Assembly (NCBI GenBank): GCA_043228905.1
Contig: JBHGNT010000018.1
Location: 62,001 to 126,000, forward strand
Source: Azolla caroliniana
Lineage: Eukaryota > Polypodiophyta
DNA: 64,000 bases
Direction: 5' to 3'
Shown here piece by piece: positions 15,920-28,200 of the stretch (within the stretch, counting starts at the first letter, position 1; every line of letters begins with the position of its first letter). Position numbers and translations under genes: made by a program. The notes beneath the pieces are model-generated. The model was not told the DNA's origin. It did no database searches and worked only from the letters and a program-made list of their open reading frames with translations.

Positions 15920-17430
15920 TAAAGATTTTACAGATGAGATTATTATATACAAATCCCTATGGGGACACAATAGGTCCATCTTATGTGGATGCCCATTGCC
16001 TCAAGAAAGGGAGAGGACGACCATTGTTGGATAAAGGCTAGTCGTTGTCTTTCAACTCTATCATGGTCGCCCTTGAGGCCATCATATTGGCTCTTTAGAG
16101 TGGTCAGAGCTTCACTCCATATCTCTTGCATTAACATTATTGGTTGCGTGCTTTAGTTAGAAAAGACCCATCTACAGCGTTGTTTCCATAGAATCCAAAG
16201 AGTTATTCGGCTAACCAATTCCAACCCAACTTGAGATTTGGCACTAATAAGAGTTGAGTGGATATTGTCAATGGTGGAGAAAAAAAACCTCTTGTGCTTT
16301 TATAACCAAAGTCATCCCCTCTTCCTGATGCTCATATTTGTCAATTGGGGCCTGCCATGATAGCCAACATACATTCCCCCACTTGATTGAGCCTTGCACC
16401 TAGCATAATTGCAATAAGTTGCCAACCCCCCGCCATATTTGATGGGACTCTAGGCAGTCCCATAGAGTGTGTTGTATGGATTCTAGCCTATCCATTTCTC
16501 CGGTGTCGTCCTTTGATGGTCAACTTCCCTAATCAGTAGAGTGTTAATTATTTCAGATCTCATAGCCCATCCGCCCCTGATTCCATGGAGGATGTTGGCT
16601 TGGTCTTGTATTGACGATGACATAAACCATCTCCAACATTCTATACTTTTTCTTGGACCTTCCAACATGTATCCCCATTACAGCCCCTTACTTGATCCAA
16701 TTAGTTGATTAGATTCATCCCTAATACATGGGTTCCATAGGATACATTGACTCAACCAAGCAGGTTCGGAATTGGGTTGATCGCACTTGAGTCCTCGTCT
16801 AATGTCACACCACGTCTTCCACATGGATGCACTAAATCTATCCTCCAGTTGGCAGGAGAAACTAGGTTTGAGATCCATGTTTAGAATCCACCCAGTTTGG
16901 GGGGGCCCAATTGGTCCCTTTTCGTGGCCTAAAGTAAGCGAAGTGTAACCGCAGTAACATTTTCTAGCAGTCATTCCTTGGTTGGACTACTCGCACTACA
17001 AATTGGGCGAGTAGGGCTTTTGATTGTGAGAGGGGATCAATAAGACCCAATCCTCCTCTCGACGTAGGTGATGTGAGTATAGGCCACGCCACCTTGGTCC
17101 GAGTTGTATGATCTTCCTTACCAGACCAAATGTAGTTGCGTACCAGGTGTTGAATATGGTGTATACTTTCCTTGGAGATTGTCCAGCATGATAGGTTGTA
17201 CCATGATGTTGCGAGTAATACCTGGTTTGCCACTATGATGCACCCTGCTAGCAAGAGTTTTTTTGAACTCCAATGTGTTAACTTTTTGTTGAATGGAGTG
17301 AATAACTAGTGTAATCATAGTCTCTAGAGGTATGTTGAACCCAATTTGGAAACCCAAATATTTGGTGCTCGCTCCTTGATTGATCCACATCCACTTGAAA
17401 GCGGGATCTAGGTGCCACACAAGATGTGCT
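15920..17430 (-). mobile_element. LINE (non-LTR retrotransposon) remnant, C-terminal part
   Basis: Minus-strand translations, broken by stops and frame changes, give the region after the reverse transcriptase core of plant L1-type LINEs. In order these are TKYLGFQIGF (about 17370), NYIWSGKEDH with KVAWPILTSP and GGLGLIDP (about 17000-17150), a degraded zf-RVT-like part, and ITLWILWKQRCRWVF (about 16200). The catalytic RT motifs and the endonuclease are absent, as expected for a 5'-truncated insertion. The sequence is heavily decayed and cannot be mobile. It sits between two copies of an AT-rich repeat. Confidence 0.8.
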
Positions 17431-17442
17431 TCATGGCCATTC

Positions 17443-17673
17443 GTTTCGCATTATATAAATATCAAAAAATTCATTAATTCATTTTTTTTAAAAATTAATT
17501 AACTAAAAATAGAACAATCATTCATTAGTAGATTATAAAAATATGATTAGTATTAACTCTCCTTTATAGTGTGAAATAAGGGAGAGTTTGCAAACCTTTA
17601 TTTAATTTTATTTATTTATTTAAAAACGAATATTTTTATATTTATTATAGAAATATGATTAGTATGAAGTCAC
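17443..17673. repeat. AT-rich repeat, copy B
   Basis: About 80% like copy A at 15677-15895. It continues into GAATATTTTTATATTTATTATAG and the sequence where copia element 1 inserted. Confidence 0.75.
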
Positions 17674-17678
17674 ATTTT
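17674..17678 (+). repeat. target site duplication, left (copia 1)
   Basis: ATTTT directly before the left LTR; the identical ATTTT follows the right LTR at 21688-21692. Confidence 0.85.
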
Positions 17679-18004
17679 TGTTAGAAACAATAAAACAGTT
17701 TCAGAGCAACTACTTTGGGTTGTCACATTAACTCTACACCACATCTAGATTAGTTACTATTATTAACTATGACTATTTTCCTTTTATTAGTAACTATATT
17801 TTTAAACACATCCAACGTACCCTCCACTTTCTCTATTATATATAGAGAAAACCAGGAACGTTAGAGTGTCGTATTTTTATGCTCTAGTTGTTGTAATAAT
17901 TAACTCTTGTAGTTGTATTCCAGCTTGTTATCCCACCTTATTATCTATTACATAGCAGTTTCAATTCTCCTCATTTTTGTTCATGTATTTCTCATTTCCT
18001 TACA
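17679..18004 (+). repeat. left LTR of copia 1
   Basis: Begins TGTTAGAAAC, ends CTTACA, with a TATA box in TCTATTATATATAG near 17832. Confidence 0.9.
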
Positions 18005-18017
18005 TGGTATCAGAGCG
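18005..18017 (+). promoter_or_regulatory. primer binding site of copia 1
   Basis: TGGTATCAGAGCG, the standard complement of the plant initiator tRNA-Met 3' end, directly after the LTR. Confidence 0.92.
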
Positions 18018-18121
18018 TTAGTAGTACGAAGCCTGAAAATATACCTCCCGCTCCATACTATACTTCTAAAAAATAAAAATAAAAAGAAAGAAAGAGAAAA
18101 CGAGACAACAACCTTAGCATT

Positions 18122-21100
18122 ATGGCAAGCTCCACTCAAGCAAGAAAATACTTGGTAGATAAGCTTAACGCAAAGAACTACAGAATTTGGAAACCAAGGA
18201 TGGAGCTACTACTTGACTTGGAGGAGCTACTTGAAGTCACCACGAGAACCTATCAAGCACCAAAAGGCACACAATTAGAAGCATGGAAAGAATGGAAAAA
18301 CAAAGATAAATGAGCAAAACTTGAAATACTGCTACATGTAGAAGACAAGCAAGTTGATGCCATTCGAAAACTCACAATTGCGGCAGAAATGTGGTCCAAA
18401 CTAAAATAGATGTTTGAACCACAAGATGGTACAACTAGAATCCATACTCTTGCTACCTTGTTTCACATGTGTGTTTTGCAGGAAGAAGAAGATGTTCTTA
18501 CCTTCTTGGATACCTGGGAGACATATCTCGAAGAAGCCACCATTGCAGGAAATGAAATCTCAGAAGAAATGAAGATTGGGCTCTTATTGAGTAAACTTCC
18601 AGATTCTTGGAATACTTTTATCACTATGAATAGCTAGGGTAACTCCTTATCTGATCTGATTACAAAAGTTCTTCATGAAAATCTACGACGACAACTTAAA
18701 AATTCTACTCCATCAATGGCAATGATTGTTGCAGTCAACAAACCACAAAAATTGTCATATAACAATCGCTACAAGTCTAGATCTAACAATTACAAATATA
18801 TTGAAGCCTCTAATTCGAGAAAGGGAAAGGAATCACAGAGAACTTCATCAAAACAGCCTGGTGGAGGCTTCAAACTAGTCTGCAGATATTGCAAAAGAGA
18901 AGGGCACACCAAGAGGGTATGTCGATTCAAGCAATTTGCGGAAAATAAGAAACAACCACAAGCCAACAATGTCATTTTAGAGGATAAATCTGATGATAAA
19001 TCAGAATGCTATTCAGAATCAGGAGGTGATTACGATGACATGCCAGAAGAAGGAAACATTATTCAAGCATACCACGTCACTACAGAAGAATTGAAAATAG
19101 ATTATGACACATGGTTCCTGGATATTGGTGCCACACACCATCTCACATACCTAAGAGATTGGCTAGAAGATTATCAAGTTCTCTCCAATCAGTTGCAGGT
19201 AATCTTTGGTGATAAAGGAAAGAAATTTGCAATCGGTAAAGGTACAATTAAAATCAAACTTTCAAAAGATCACCAAATTACTGTTCATAATGTGTATTAT
19301 GTGCCTGGATTAGCAAAACATCTGTTATTAGTCGGACAAGCTACAATAGATGGATTTACAATTCAGTTTTGCAGAGATAAAGCAATTCTACAATTTCAAG
19401 ATGGTAGCTCATTCATTCAGATGGTCTGTCCTAAAGAACAACATATGTATCCAGTCCATAATCAATCAACATATGCATTAGTTGCACCTGTGCAAACAAA
19501 GAAACAATCAGTGCACTCAGCTACATATTTATGGCATTGTCGTTTTGGTCACATGAATTTTTCAGCACTTCAACAATGTCAACAACTAAAAAGAATGAAA
19601 GGACTACCAGAAAAGGCTTCCAAGCTATTTCTATATGTGAAAGCTGCTTGTTCGGAAAGATGTCCCATCAACCATTTGCCAAAAGCAAGACTGTTACAGA
19701 ATTCCCACTTCAACTTGTTCATACAAACCTGTGTGGGCCATTTCCTGTACCATCTCTCTCTAGAGCAAGGTATTTCATTTCATTTATTGATAATACTACC
19801 AGATTCACAGTAGTCAGCTTCTTAAAACAGAAAAGTGAGGATTTGCAGCATTCTGTAAATACAAACAGCTTGCAGAAAATCAAACATCAAGAACAATTAA
19901 AAAGGTGAGAAGTGATAATGGTGGAGAATATGTATCCCAAGAATGGGAGAATTTTTTCGACAACAATGGAATAATTCATCAAAAAACAATACCCTACACT
20001 CCACAACAGAATGGCATTGCTGAAAGAAAGAACAGAACGTTGTTAAATGCTGCCCGTAGTTTGCTCAAAATGGGACAAATGAAACAGCAGTTTTGGGAAG
20101 ATGCAATCTCCACAACCTGCTATCAGCAAAATAGGACTCCTCACACTACATTACAAGGCCAAATTCCATTTACATTATGGTATGGTGACATACCTAATGT
20201 TTCCCATCTCAAAAAGTTTGGTGCAGTAGCCTATGTATATGTAAATCCACATCACAGATCAAAGCTGGATGATAGATGCTTCAGAGGACGGTTCATTGGG
20301 TATGGGGAGCAAAATGGTCTCAAAGCATACAAAATATTCAACACGCAAATAGGTAAAACAATTTACAGTAGGTCAGTAAAATTTGATGAGTTGATCCTTT
20401 TATAGAGAAATGGAGAGACTATAACTAGTGAAGATGGAGAAGATCTTGCATGTCTTCCACACTTGTGGAAACAGAGCACAATAGTATTTACCCTAATGAC
20501 TCGTCTCAAATTACATCTCCTGATGATGCAGCAAAAGAGTCTCCATCACAGATGCACACAAAATCCCAGCATCAAGGGACAACCATCGAGAACTCAAGCC
20601 CTCATCTTTCATGTCCCAACAACCCTGCTGCATGCTCTCAGCCTAACATGTTATATATAATAACCTCGTCATCTCCATTAATGGCGGAGTGACAGTCTCA
20701 TAGGTACCACAGAATAGATGAAAGTAGAAATACTTACCGCCGCATCCGATCTCAACCGTTACTTTCTGTAGCCATCGCAATGGCGCCACTGCCTAGATGC
20801 TCAAAGGAAAACACACACAAAAATGATAGAATGACATAATCAAGAGAGTTGAGCAAAAAGGGGGAAAGCTAAACCTATGCAAGAACTCTACGAAACTACA
20901 ACTACCATCGACGGGTATTTTGAATCTGTCATCGACTCTGACATTTCAGCCTTTGCCACGTACGTCAAAGATGCAAGCATCGATTTTGCTCCTATTCTAA
21001 CTCTGAAACAAGTTCTCCGAAGGAAAGTTGGCTACAAGCGGTAGAAATCGAGGTAGATGCACTCTACAAAAACAAGACATGGAGCCTTGTTCCAAAACCA

Positions 21101-21370
21101 TCAAAATCAAACATTATTAGCTGTAAGTGGTTATTTACAAAAAAAATTGATGCTCAAAGCAATTCTATTCGCTTCAAAGCTCGATTGGTAGCTAGAGGAT
21201 TTACTCAAATTCCGGGGGTTGACTATCATGAGACTTTCTCTCCCACACTTAAACTCACTTCTCTCCGTCTCATATTTGCCATTATTGCATATTTAAATTT
21301 AGAACTCCATCATGTTGACATTGAGATAGCTTTCCTGCATGGAGATTTGAAGGAAGATATCTATATGGAA
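18122..21370 (+). pseudogene. gag-pol of copia 1, broken
   Basis: The ATG at 18122 opens the gag domain (KLNAKNYRIWKPRMELLL). Stops interrupt at about 18311, 18406 and 18636. The zinc knuckle CRYCKREGHTKRVC is intact. The protease site reads DIGATHH instead of the usual DTGA. The integrase region has a frameshift near 19600 (LWHCRFGHMN in one frame, ICESCLFGKM in the next) and later SDNGGEY and GIAERKNRT. RT begins near 21025 (CKWLFTKKID, RLVARGFTQ, VDIEIAFLHGDL) and stops abruptly after EDIYMEQ at about 21373, before YVDD. Confidence 0.88.
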
Positions 21371-21687
21371 CAACAAAACAGTTTCAAAGCAACTACTTTT
21401 AGTTGTCACATTAACTCTACACCACATCTAGATTAGTTACTATTATTAACTATTACTGTTTTCCTTTTATTAGTAACTATATTTTTAAACACATCCAACG
21501 TTCCCTCCACTTTCTCTATTATATAAAGAGGAAACCAGGAACATTAGAGTGTCATATTTTTATGCTCTAGCTGTTGTAGCAATTAACTCTTGTAGTTGTA
21601 TTCCAGCTTGTTATCCCACCTTATTATCTATTACATAGCAGTTTCAATTCTCCTCATTTCTGTTCATGTATCTCTCATTTCCTTACA
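21371..21687 (+). repeat. right LTR of copia 1 (5' end trimmed)
   Basis: Matches the left LTR from about its eleventh base to the final CTTACA. The preceding bases belong to the RT reading frame. TATA box TATATAAAG near 21521. Confidence 0.88.
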
Positions 21688-21692
21688 ATTTT
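21688..21692 (+). repeat. target site duplication, right (copia 1)
   Basis: ATTTT, identical to 17674-17678. Confidence 0.85.
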
Positions 21693-21830
21693 AATGTCAA
21701 ATAAAAATATCCATAAATTTTGGGAGAATAAAAAGTGAGGAAGTAATGAACCTTTATTTCATTTTATTTTTATTAAAAATAAAACGAATACTTTTACATT
21801 TACTATAAAAATTTAATGGTGTCTTAAGTC
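21693..21830. repeat. AT-rich repeat, copy C (split by copia 1)
   Basis: Contains AATGTCAAATAAAAA, AACCTTTATTT and AAAACGAATACTTTTAC blocks that match parts of copies A and B. Together with the left flank of copia 1 it forms one interrupted copy. Confidence 0.6.
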
Positions 21831-22294
21831 CCTCTTTTATTGCTAAGTCCCCTTTTCTATATCCTTGGAATAATTGACCATGCATTCGTATACATATTCG
21901 TTTGCATTCAAATGGGAAATCCCACAAATGCGAATATATCAATCTATGGTAGCACCTATCCTTTGCATCCTCTACCAAGAACTTACTCCAATTATAGCAT
22001 TTTGTCAAATAATATATGATTACCATTATTGACATTTATACACCATATCAAACAGGTTGACCAAGCAAGCGAAAGAAACTAGTTTATCCATTTGGCTTTC
22101 AATAAAATAAATAAAATCCCATTAAGAATATGTAACTAGCTTTCAACAGATTTACATACAGCAACGGCCATTAAAACACTTGAAAATCCTGTGCCCTAAT
22201 CCCCACTCTGAAGAAGATTCATCTGCTCAGTTTTTTTAAATGGGCTGACGAAAAATGAAACAGAGCAGACCTTTTATCTATTAATATTCTATCA
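21831..22294. other. flank/3' UTR of GC6 gene
   Basis: No gene seen. The part next to 22295 is likely the 3' untranslated region of the minus-strand golgin gene. Confidence 0.45.
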
Positions 22295-25200
22295 TTAATC
22301 TTCATTATCACCATTGTCATCATTATCTTCTTCTTCTGCTTCTCCAATTCCTTGTAGTAGCAAATCGACATCTTCACCCAATTCCTCCAAGCGTGATCTA
22401 AGTTTCTCTACTTTGCTTTCCTCTTGCCCGAGACAAACAAGCAAATCATTCAGTTCGGCTTCACTCTCCTTTCGTGCTTCATTTCTTCCTTCTTCTTTGG
22501 CTGCCTCTAATTCAACAAAACCCACACTAGTTGTTGATACTCCTCGGGTTCCACTACCTTGGATATTTCTCAAGTCTTTATCTAGCCGATTATTCTCTTG
22601 TTCAAGGCTGTTGTAAGCAGCAGATAGACTCTTAAGATCTGCTTCAAATTTATCAGCCAGCTGCTTGTAATATAAACTTTCCAATTCCTTCTCATTCTGT
22701 CTTCTTTGTAGATCTTGGATCTGCTGATGGAGACTCTCAGTTTCCACTTCGGCAGCAATCAATTCTTGAGAATTTCTTAGAGGACCCAAGTTACTGGTAT
22801 ACTCTGTACCAAAATCCACCTTGCCTCCTTTGACTAGCTCTTCAGCTAATGCAACATTTCTGGATATTATTTCCTGTGACAAAGTTTGAGAACATATGCT
22901 AAGTTGTCATCAACAAAAGTAAGGATTCTTCAAATGCATTATCTACTTAAAAAAGATACCTGCATTTCAGCGGTTTGTTTCTGCATCAACTCTTTCAGTC
23001 TGTTAATGTAATCGCTTTCGCTCTCTCCACCTTTTCGATCAGGAACCGAGGGTAGAAGGCTTGCCTTGGCTTTTGGTTGGCTGAATAATTGAACAATGGT
23101 ATCCCTAACAATAGGCTCTAATTTCTGAATGAGCTTTACGAGATAAGTATCATAGACACCAGCTACAGGACCTACATCACTGGTCTCAAACTCAACCTCC
23201 CCATTTCCACTCGACAAGCCAGATTCTTCTTCCAAAACAATCTCTGAAGAAGATGACTTTGTCAAAGACTTTTGATGTGCATTACCAGTCATAGCCATCA
23301 AGAAAACATGATTATTCTGCAAGGCTTCCCACCTTGCAAAGTATGTTGAAAGCCCAACTTGCTGGCTAATAATATCAACCAAAACATGAGCACTGTGTGC
23401 GCTTTCAATCGATGTATTATATAAAACACACTCTCCTAGGAGTACAGCAGCCAAACCACTAACATGCACACTAGCAGGAGAGTCAACAGTATTTAAGAGT
23501 TCAACCATATATGGTAGATGTGCCAGAGCCTCAAGAAAAGAGGAAACTGCAGCACGACAATCTGCAAGCCATACTATTAAAAGCTTCAAGAAGATGGGTT
23601 GTAGCCAAATTTTGCTACCTGCACCTGATCCCGAGCTCTTGCTTTGTGATTGCTTTCCTGCTGATGCCAGATATCTCACACATCGAGACATTAAATATTC
23701 TGGTGTGCCCAATGGTGAGCCAGATATTTCTAGAGGGATTTGCAATATCTGCATGAGATTTTACATCAGATCAATTTTGATGTATAATGACGTGAAAGAG
23801 TGAGCACATTTGCATGAATAGAGAATAAACACAAGACTGAATAAAGATGTGGAAGCTCGCCAATCATACAAACAGCAGATACTTATTTTATATATAATAT
23901 AAAGAGGCCGAAATAGCCTATAAGACCAAGCAAGAGATTACATCTTAAAATATGTCCGTGTTTTATTCCAATTGTGCTAGCCACAACCTTCGAAAACCCA
24001 TTGGGCGACTGCACCTTTCTTGACATGGATCCATATAGTGCATAGATTCCCCATTGCATATCTATAGGAACACCAAGGGCTTCTGGCAGTTGCAAGAGTC
24101 AAGCACATGGTACAATCTCAAGGGCTTTTCAGAAATCCACAACACAGCAATAAATTCCCTTAGCTCTGCCCTCTTTGATAAGGGCTCAGAGGGTCAATAT
24201 GTGATCTAAAGTTGTAAAACCCTTCCAAAAGCATGTGTGTCCAGCTAAACGGCAGCCATTTCTTTCAGCCCATAACCTGAGTCTAGGATCGAGCCATAGT
24301 TTAGCCGAGTAACAGCCAATCTTGATTGTCCTATAATTGCCAGGATCATGGGGTCTCCACACTTGAAGACTGGCACAATGATAGGTTATGTCTAGCTAGT
24401 AAGGAAACCTCACCCATAGCTCTATTAAACATGTGTGCTAGCAACTGGAGGACGATGTCAAGGGAACAGATAAAAGTGCTCACCTAACAATCCATCATGA
24501 TCTTGGGCCTTCCCAAATTGTAACTGATCAGTAACGTTTCTTACATTTCATGGAGTAAAAAAGGTGGATTCTCATGGGCTTGAGCCATATCTTCATTTGT
24601 GATGTTCCATATCTAGACAAGCCGGTACAATGATTAGGTCACAGAAATGCAGAGGGCAGAGGGAGGATGGAAAGTGCCATAGAGGACGGAAATGCAGAGA
24701 TCAGCAAATGTTGCAGGAAATCCACAGATTAGACAGATCTTCAAGAAAAGATCAAGCACCCAATGATTGAGAAGATATAACAGAAAATGCAGAGATTAGG
24801 AAGACATTAAAGAGAGGAGAGAGAGAGAGAGTTACTTTCTCTTTGCAATCAAGATTGTCCCTCAAGATGTGTGTTAAAACACGTACAGCTCTACGACTGG
24901 CCTGCAAGTTGTTCATATACAATTATTAGTTTCAATCCACGCTTTTCTCTTTGTATGTCACTGACCAGTCAAGCTATTTAAACAACAAAAAACTTCGATC
25001 ATTCCTAGCTTTGGAGACCAGATTCTAGGCATTTTCAAGGGTATAGAATCATTCTTCAGAAAAAGGGCGGGGTAGAATGACAAGGTCATATGAACACCCA
25101 CTAGAAACCAATATGCAACACGTCTGTCAAATGCATTGTAATTTTGTTAATAGATTGACACTACCTCGAGATCCTTCTGATCATCGCTTAACTTTAGGGC

Positions 25201-28200
25201 TTTGAGCAGCATACTGTACCAAAATCAATACGTAATGTTTAGTAACATCGGTGTTCAAAAGCCTAATCTTCATTTCAGATTTTATCGTTTTAATGTTTCA
25301 CCTCCCGAAGGACAAGCATTTTTCAGCCTCAACCACTCTGCCTATTGTGTCTGATTCAGGAGACGGCGTGATGGTTGATGCCAAGACAATTTGCCCTTCA
25401 ACATTTTGCTAGCAATATTATACAAAACCAAAGTATAATAAAAAATACTACATTTTTGTCTTAAGAATAAAAAGCAAAAGAATTTCCTTGTCTTTACCTC
25501 ACAGAAACATTTAATAACATACTCGGCTGCAATGCATTCAGCAAGCTCAGATGTATACAACAATACATGCAGGATACTATGAAGTGCTGGCTCACCATCT
25601 GGTTCATCTCCTATCACTTTTCTACCAAGGAGCTCACAGTTCCTAGAATGACCATGAACAAGATCGCCGATGCAACGCAAGGCCTGACCATATCAAATTT
25701 CCAACATAGTATTTAGAAGAAATAACTTACTAAATTGCATAAAAGATAATTCACCTATCAGAATCTCAACATTACTTACACCATGGACAGCACGCATAAC
25801 TTTGTATAATTGCTAATGGCCTATCTATAGATGATTTTCAAGAAAACAATGAACTGACCAATTTTATTAAAATGCACAAAAGACATTCACATTTCAGTGT
25901 CTCAACTTTACTCACATGATGAACAGTAAGCATAACTTAATATACTAGTTCATGTGCTAGGCACAATTTTCTTAAAATATTAAGACCAAAGCATATGGAT
26001 AGTTTTACCTCGTGTGTTCGTCACACATGTCTCATAATAATGATGATAATGTAATATGTATATTAACAGAATGCTAGATAATGAAAATGGCAGGATTACT
26101 ACTGCAATTAGTTTAGTTGAACTAAGTTACCCCACATTCTTTGGGAATTCAGAGAGTATTTGATGTGTCATTATATTTAAGTAGAGATAGCTGCACCTAA
26201 GGACTTATTGTGACATTTCTTTTAGCAAGTCGTCGAAGTATTGAAGAAACTCACCTCACAGCGAACAGCCACGGAAGATACTCTGCAATTAGTTTAGTTT
26301 AACTACTGCAATTTAATTTAACTAAGTTATCCCACATTCTTTGGGAACTCAAGAGAGTATTTGATGTGTCATTATATTTAAGTAGAGATAGCTGCACCTA
26401 AGGCCGTATTGTGCTAATAAAAACTAAAACTCACTAATCACCTACATCTTAAATGACATTTCTTTTAACAAGTAAATGGATCTAAATATATAATATGAGA
26501 GTCGTCGAAGTATTGAAGAAACTCACCTCACAGCGAACAGCCACGGCAGATACTCTTCCCTCAACAGACAGCACTAATAGATAATCTAGTAAATTGCTCT
26601 GTGGAACAAGGATAAGGAACATAATACTATTAATGAAGCAAAACAGATTGAGAAAGAGATAGAATTGGCTAAAGCTTTACGGCATTGAAGTACCTGAGCC
26701 AAAATGGTCTGATTAGCTACTACATTAGCATCCTTACCAAGCTCTTCAGAAGCTTGGGAAAGCAGTAAAGTTACAGTTTCTAACAGGCAAAGAACATTTA
26801 AGACCTGCATTTGAATAGATATCACAACCTTATATTAATCAAGATTTGCTTGGGGTCACAATGAATGCATTTACATGCATCCAAAGAGCTGTACCTTTTG
26901 CTTTGAGAAAGTGTGTGCGTTGGACTTTCTGAGTTTAAGAATGGACACAATTGGTTGAAGGCCCAATGTCTCTCTTAGAAAACTCTGTAATGTTACATAA
27001 ACAAGATAATCTTAATTTACAATTTTTCAAAAATGAAATAAAACATCTGGCATACATTCATCATTCAACCTGATTTGATGGATTGCTCCTAATGATATTG
27101 TTTAGCAATTCTAAACAATCCTGCAGCCAAAATAGAAATATATCATATGAGAAGGAACGAAAAACGATTTAGTCTTTTAAGAAGCCAAAATGGCCTATGC
27201 AGCATCTAGTCTCATCTTGGAGAAAAACGAACCAAATTAAATAGCCTACCTGAACAACTATTCCTCCTTCAGAGCCTCCTTCCTCAACAATGATGTTAAA
27301 AAGTTTCTCAAACACACCTTCGAATACAGCAATTTTTTGAATTTCCTGATTGCCATAACAATGAAGCAATTCATGCAACATCCCAATATTATGAAGTTCA
27401 GGAGAGCACTTCAGAAAATCATTACCTCAGCTGAACGTGTCAAGTGTGCAAGAAGTAGCAACGCTTCATTCCGAATAACCTGATATGAGAAGCTCAAATA
27501 ACAATTCATACCTACTAAAAAAATGAAGCAAATGATATACTAATATCAAACACACCTCACGATCCTGCATCATGTCCATTAGCCTGGTAATCCCCTGTGG
27601 AGTTGCCAAAACAGCATCCTGCAACCTTCTCAAGCCACGCTTTATATGAGGTGGGGAATAGTCCTCAGAATATAATTGGCAAATGTGACATTTTATAATA
27701 TGCAGTACCTAACCGAAGTGCTTGTGGTTAACATTGTGAGTAAGCGTAATGTGTGGTAGCGTATATAAAAATCTTCTTCCTCCTGTAAATATTTCAAATT
27801 TTTCTTACTAGTCTAGATTAAAGGCTATTTACAGATCATCCTCACAATCCTTAAGAAATAACTCAACAAAAAATAGAAATGTCCAAAGAAGAATTCAAGA
27901 GAAATACTCAAAAGAAATCAATAAAATACAAACCAGAAGACTCAATAATAATGCAGCACTCCCTTGCTCTCTTGCTAGCAGCTCCGAATTCAATGCTCCT
28001 GGCTGAATCTGGCTTTTGCTGCCATGAAAATTTCCTTCGGATGCCAACGCATTAACTAGTGTCTCAAGAGACCCTCTCACCTGTTAGATTAAATTCAAAT
28101 TAACGACTATGGCTCAGATATCAATTTTCTGCAAATATAATGACATATGGCAGTGGTTTCTACATATTGTTATTCCTACACGTTGGATGCTACTCTTTCT

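Larger units (their letters stand above)
17679..21687 (+). mobile_element. Ty1/copia retrotransposon 1, internally deleted
   Basis: A complete insertion with matching 5-bp duplications (ATTTT). The left LTR is 17679-18004 (TG...CA), and TGGTATCAGAGCG follows at once as the primer site. The interior holds gag, protease, integrase and the first part of reverse transcriptase. Coding sequence then runs straight into the right LTR, so the rest of RT, RNase H, the polypurine tract and about the first ten bases of the right LTR are missing. The LTRs differ at roughly 15 of 315 sites by eye, a moderate age. Stops and frameshifts in gag-pol add to the deletion, so it is dead on its own. Confidence 0.92.
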
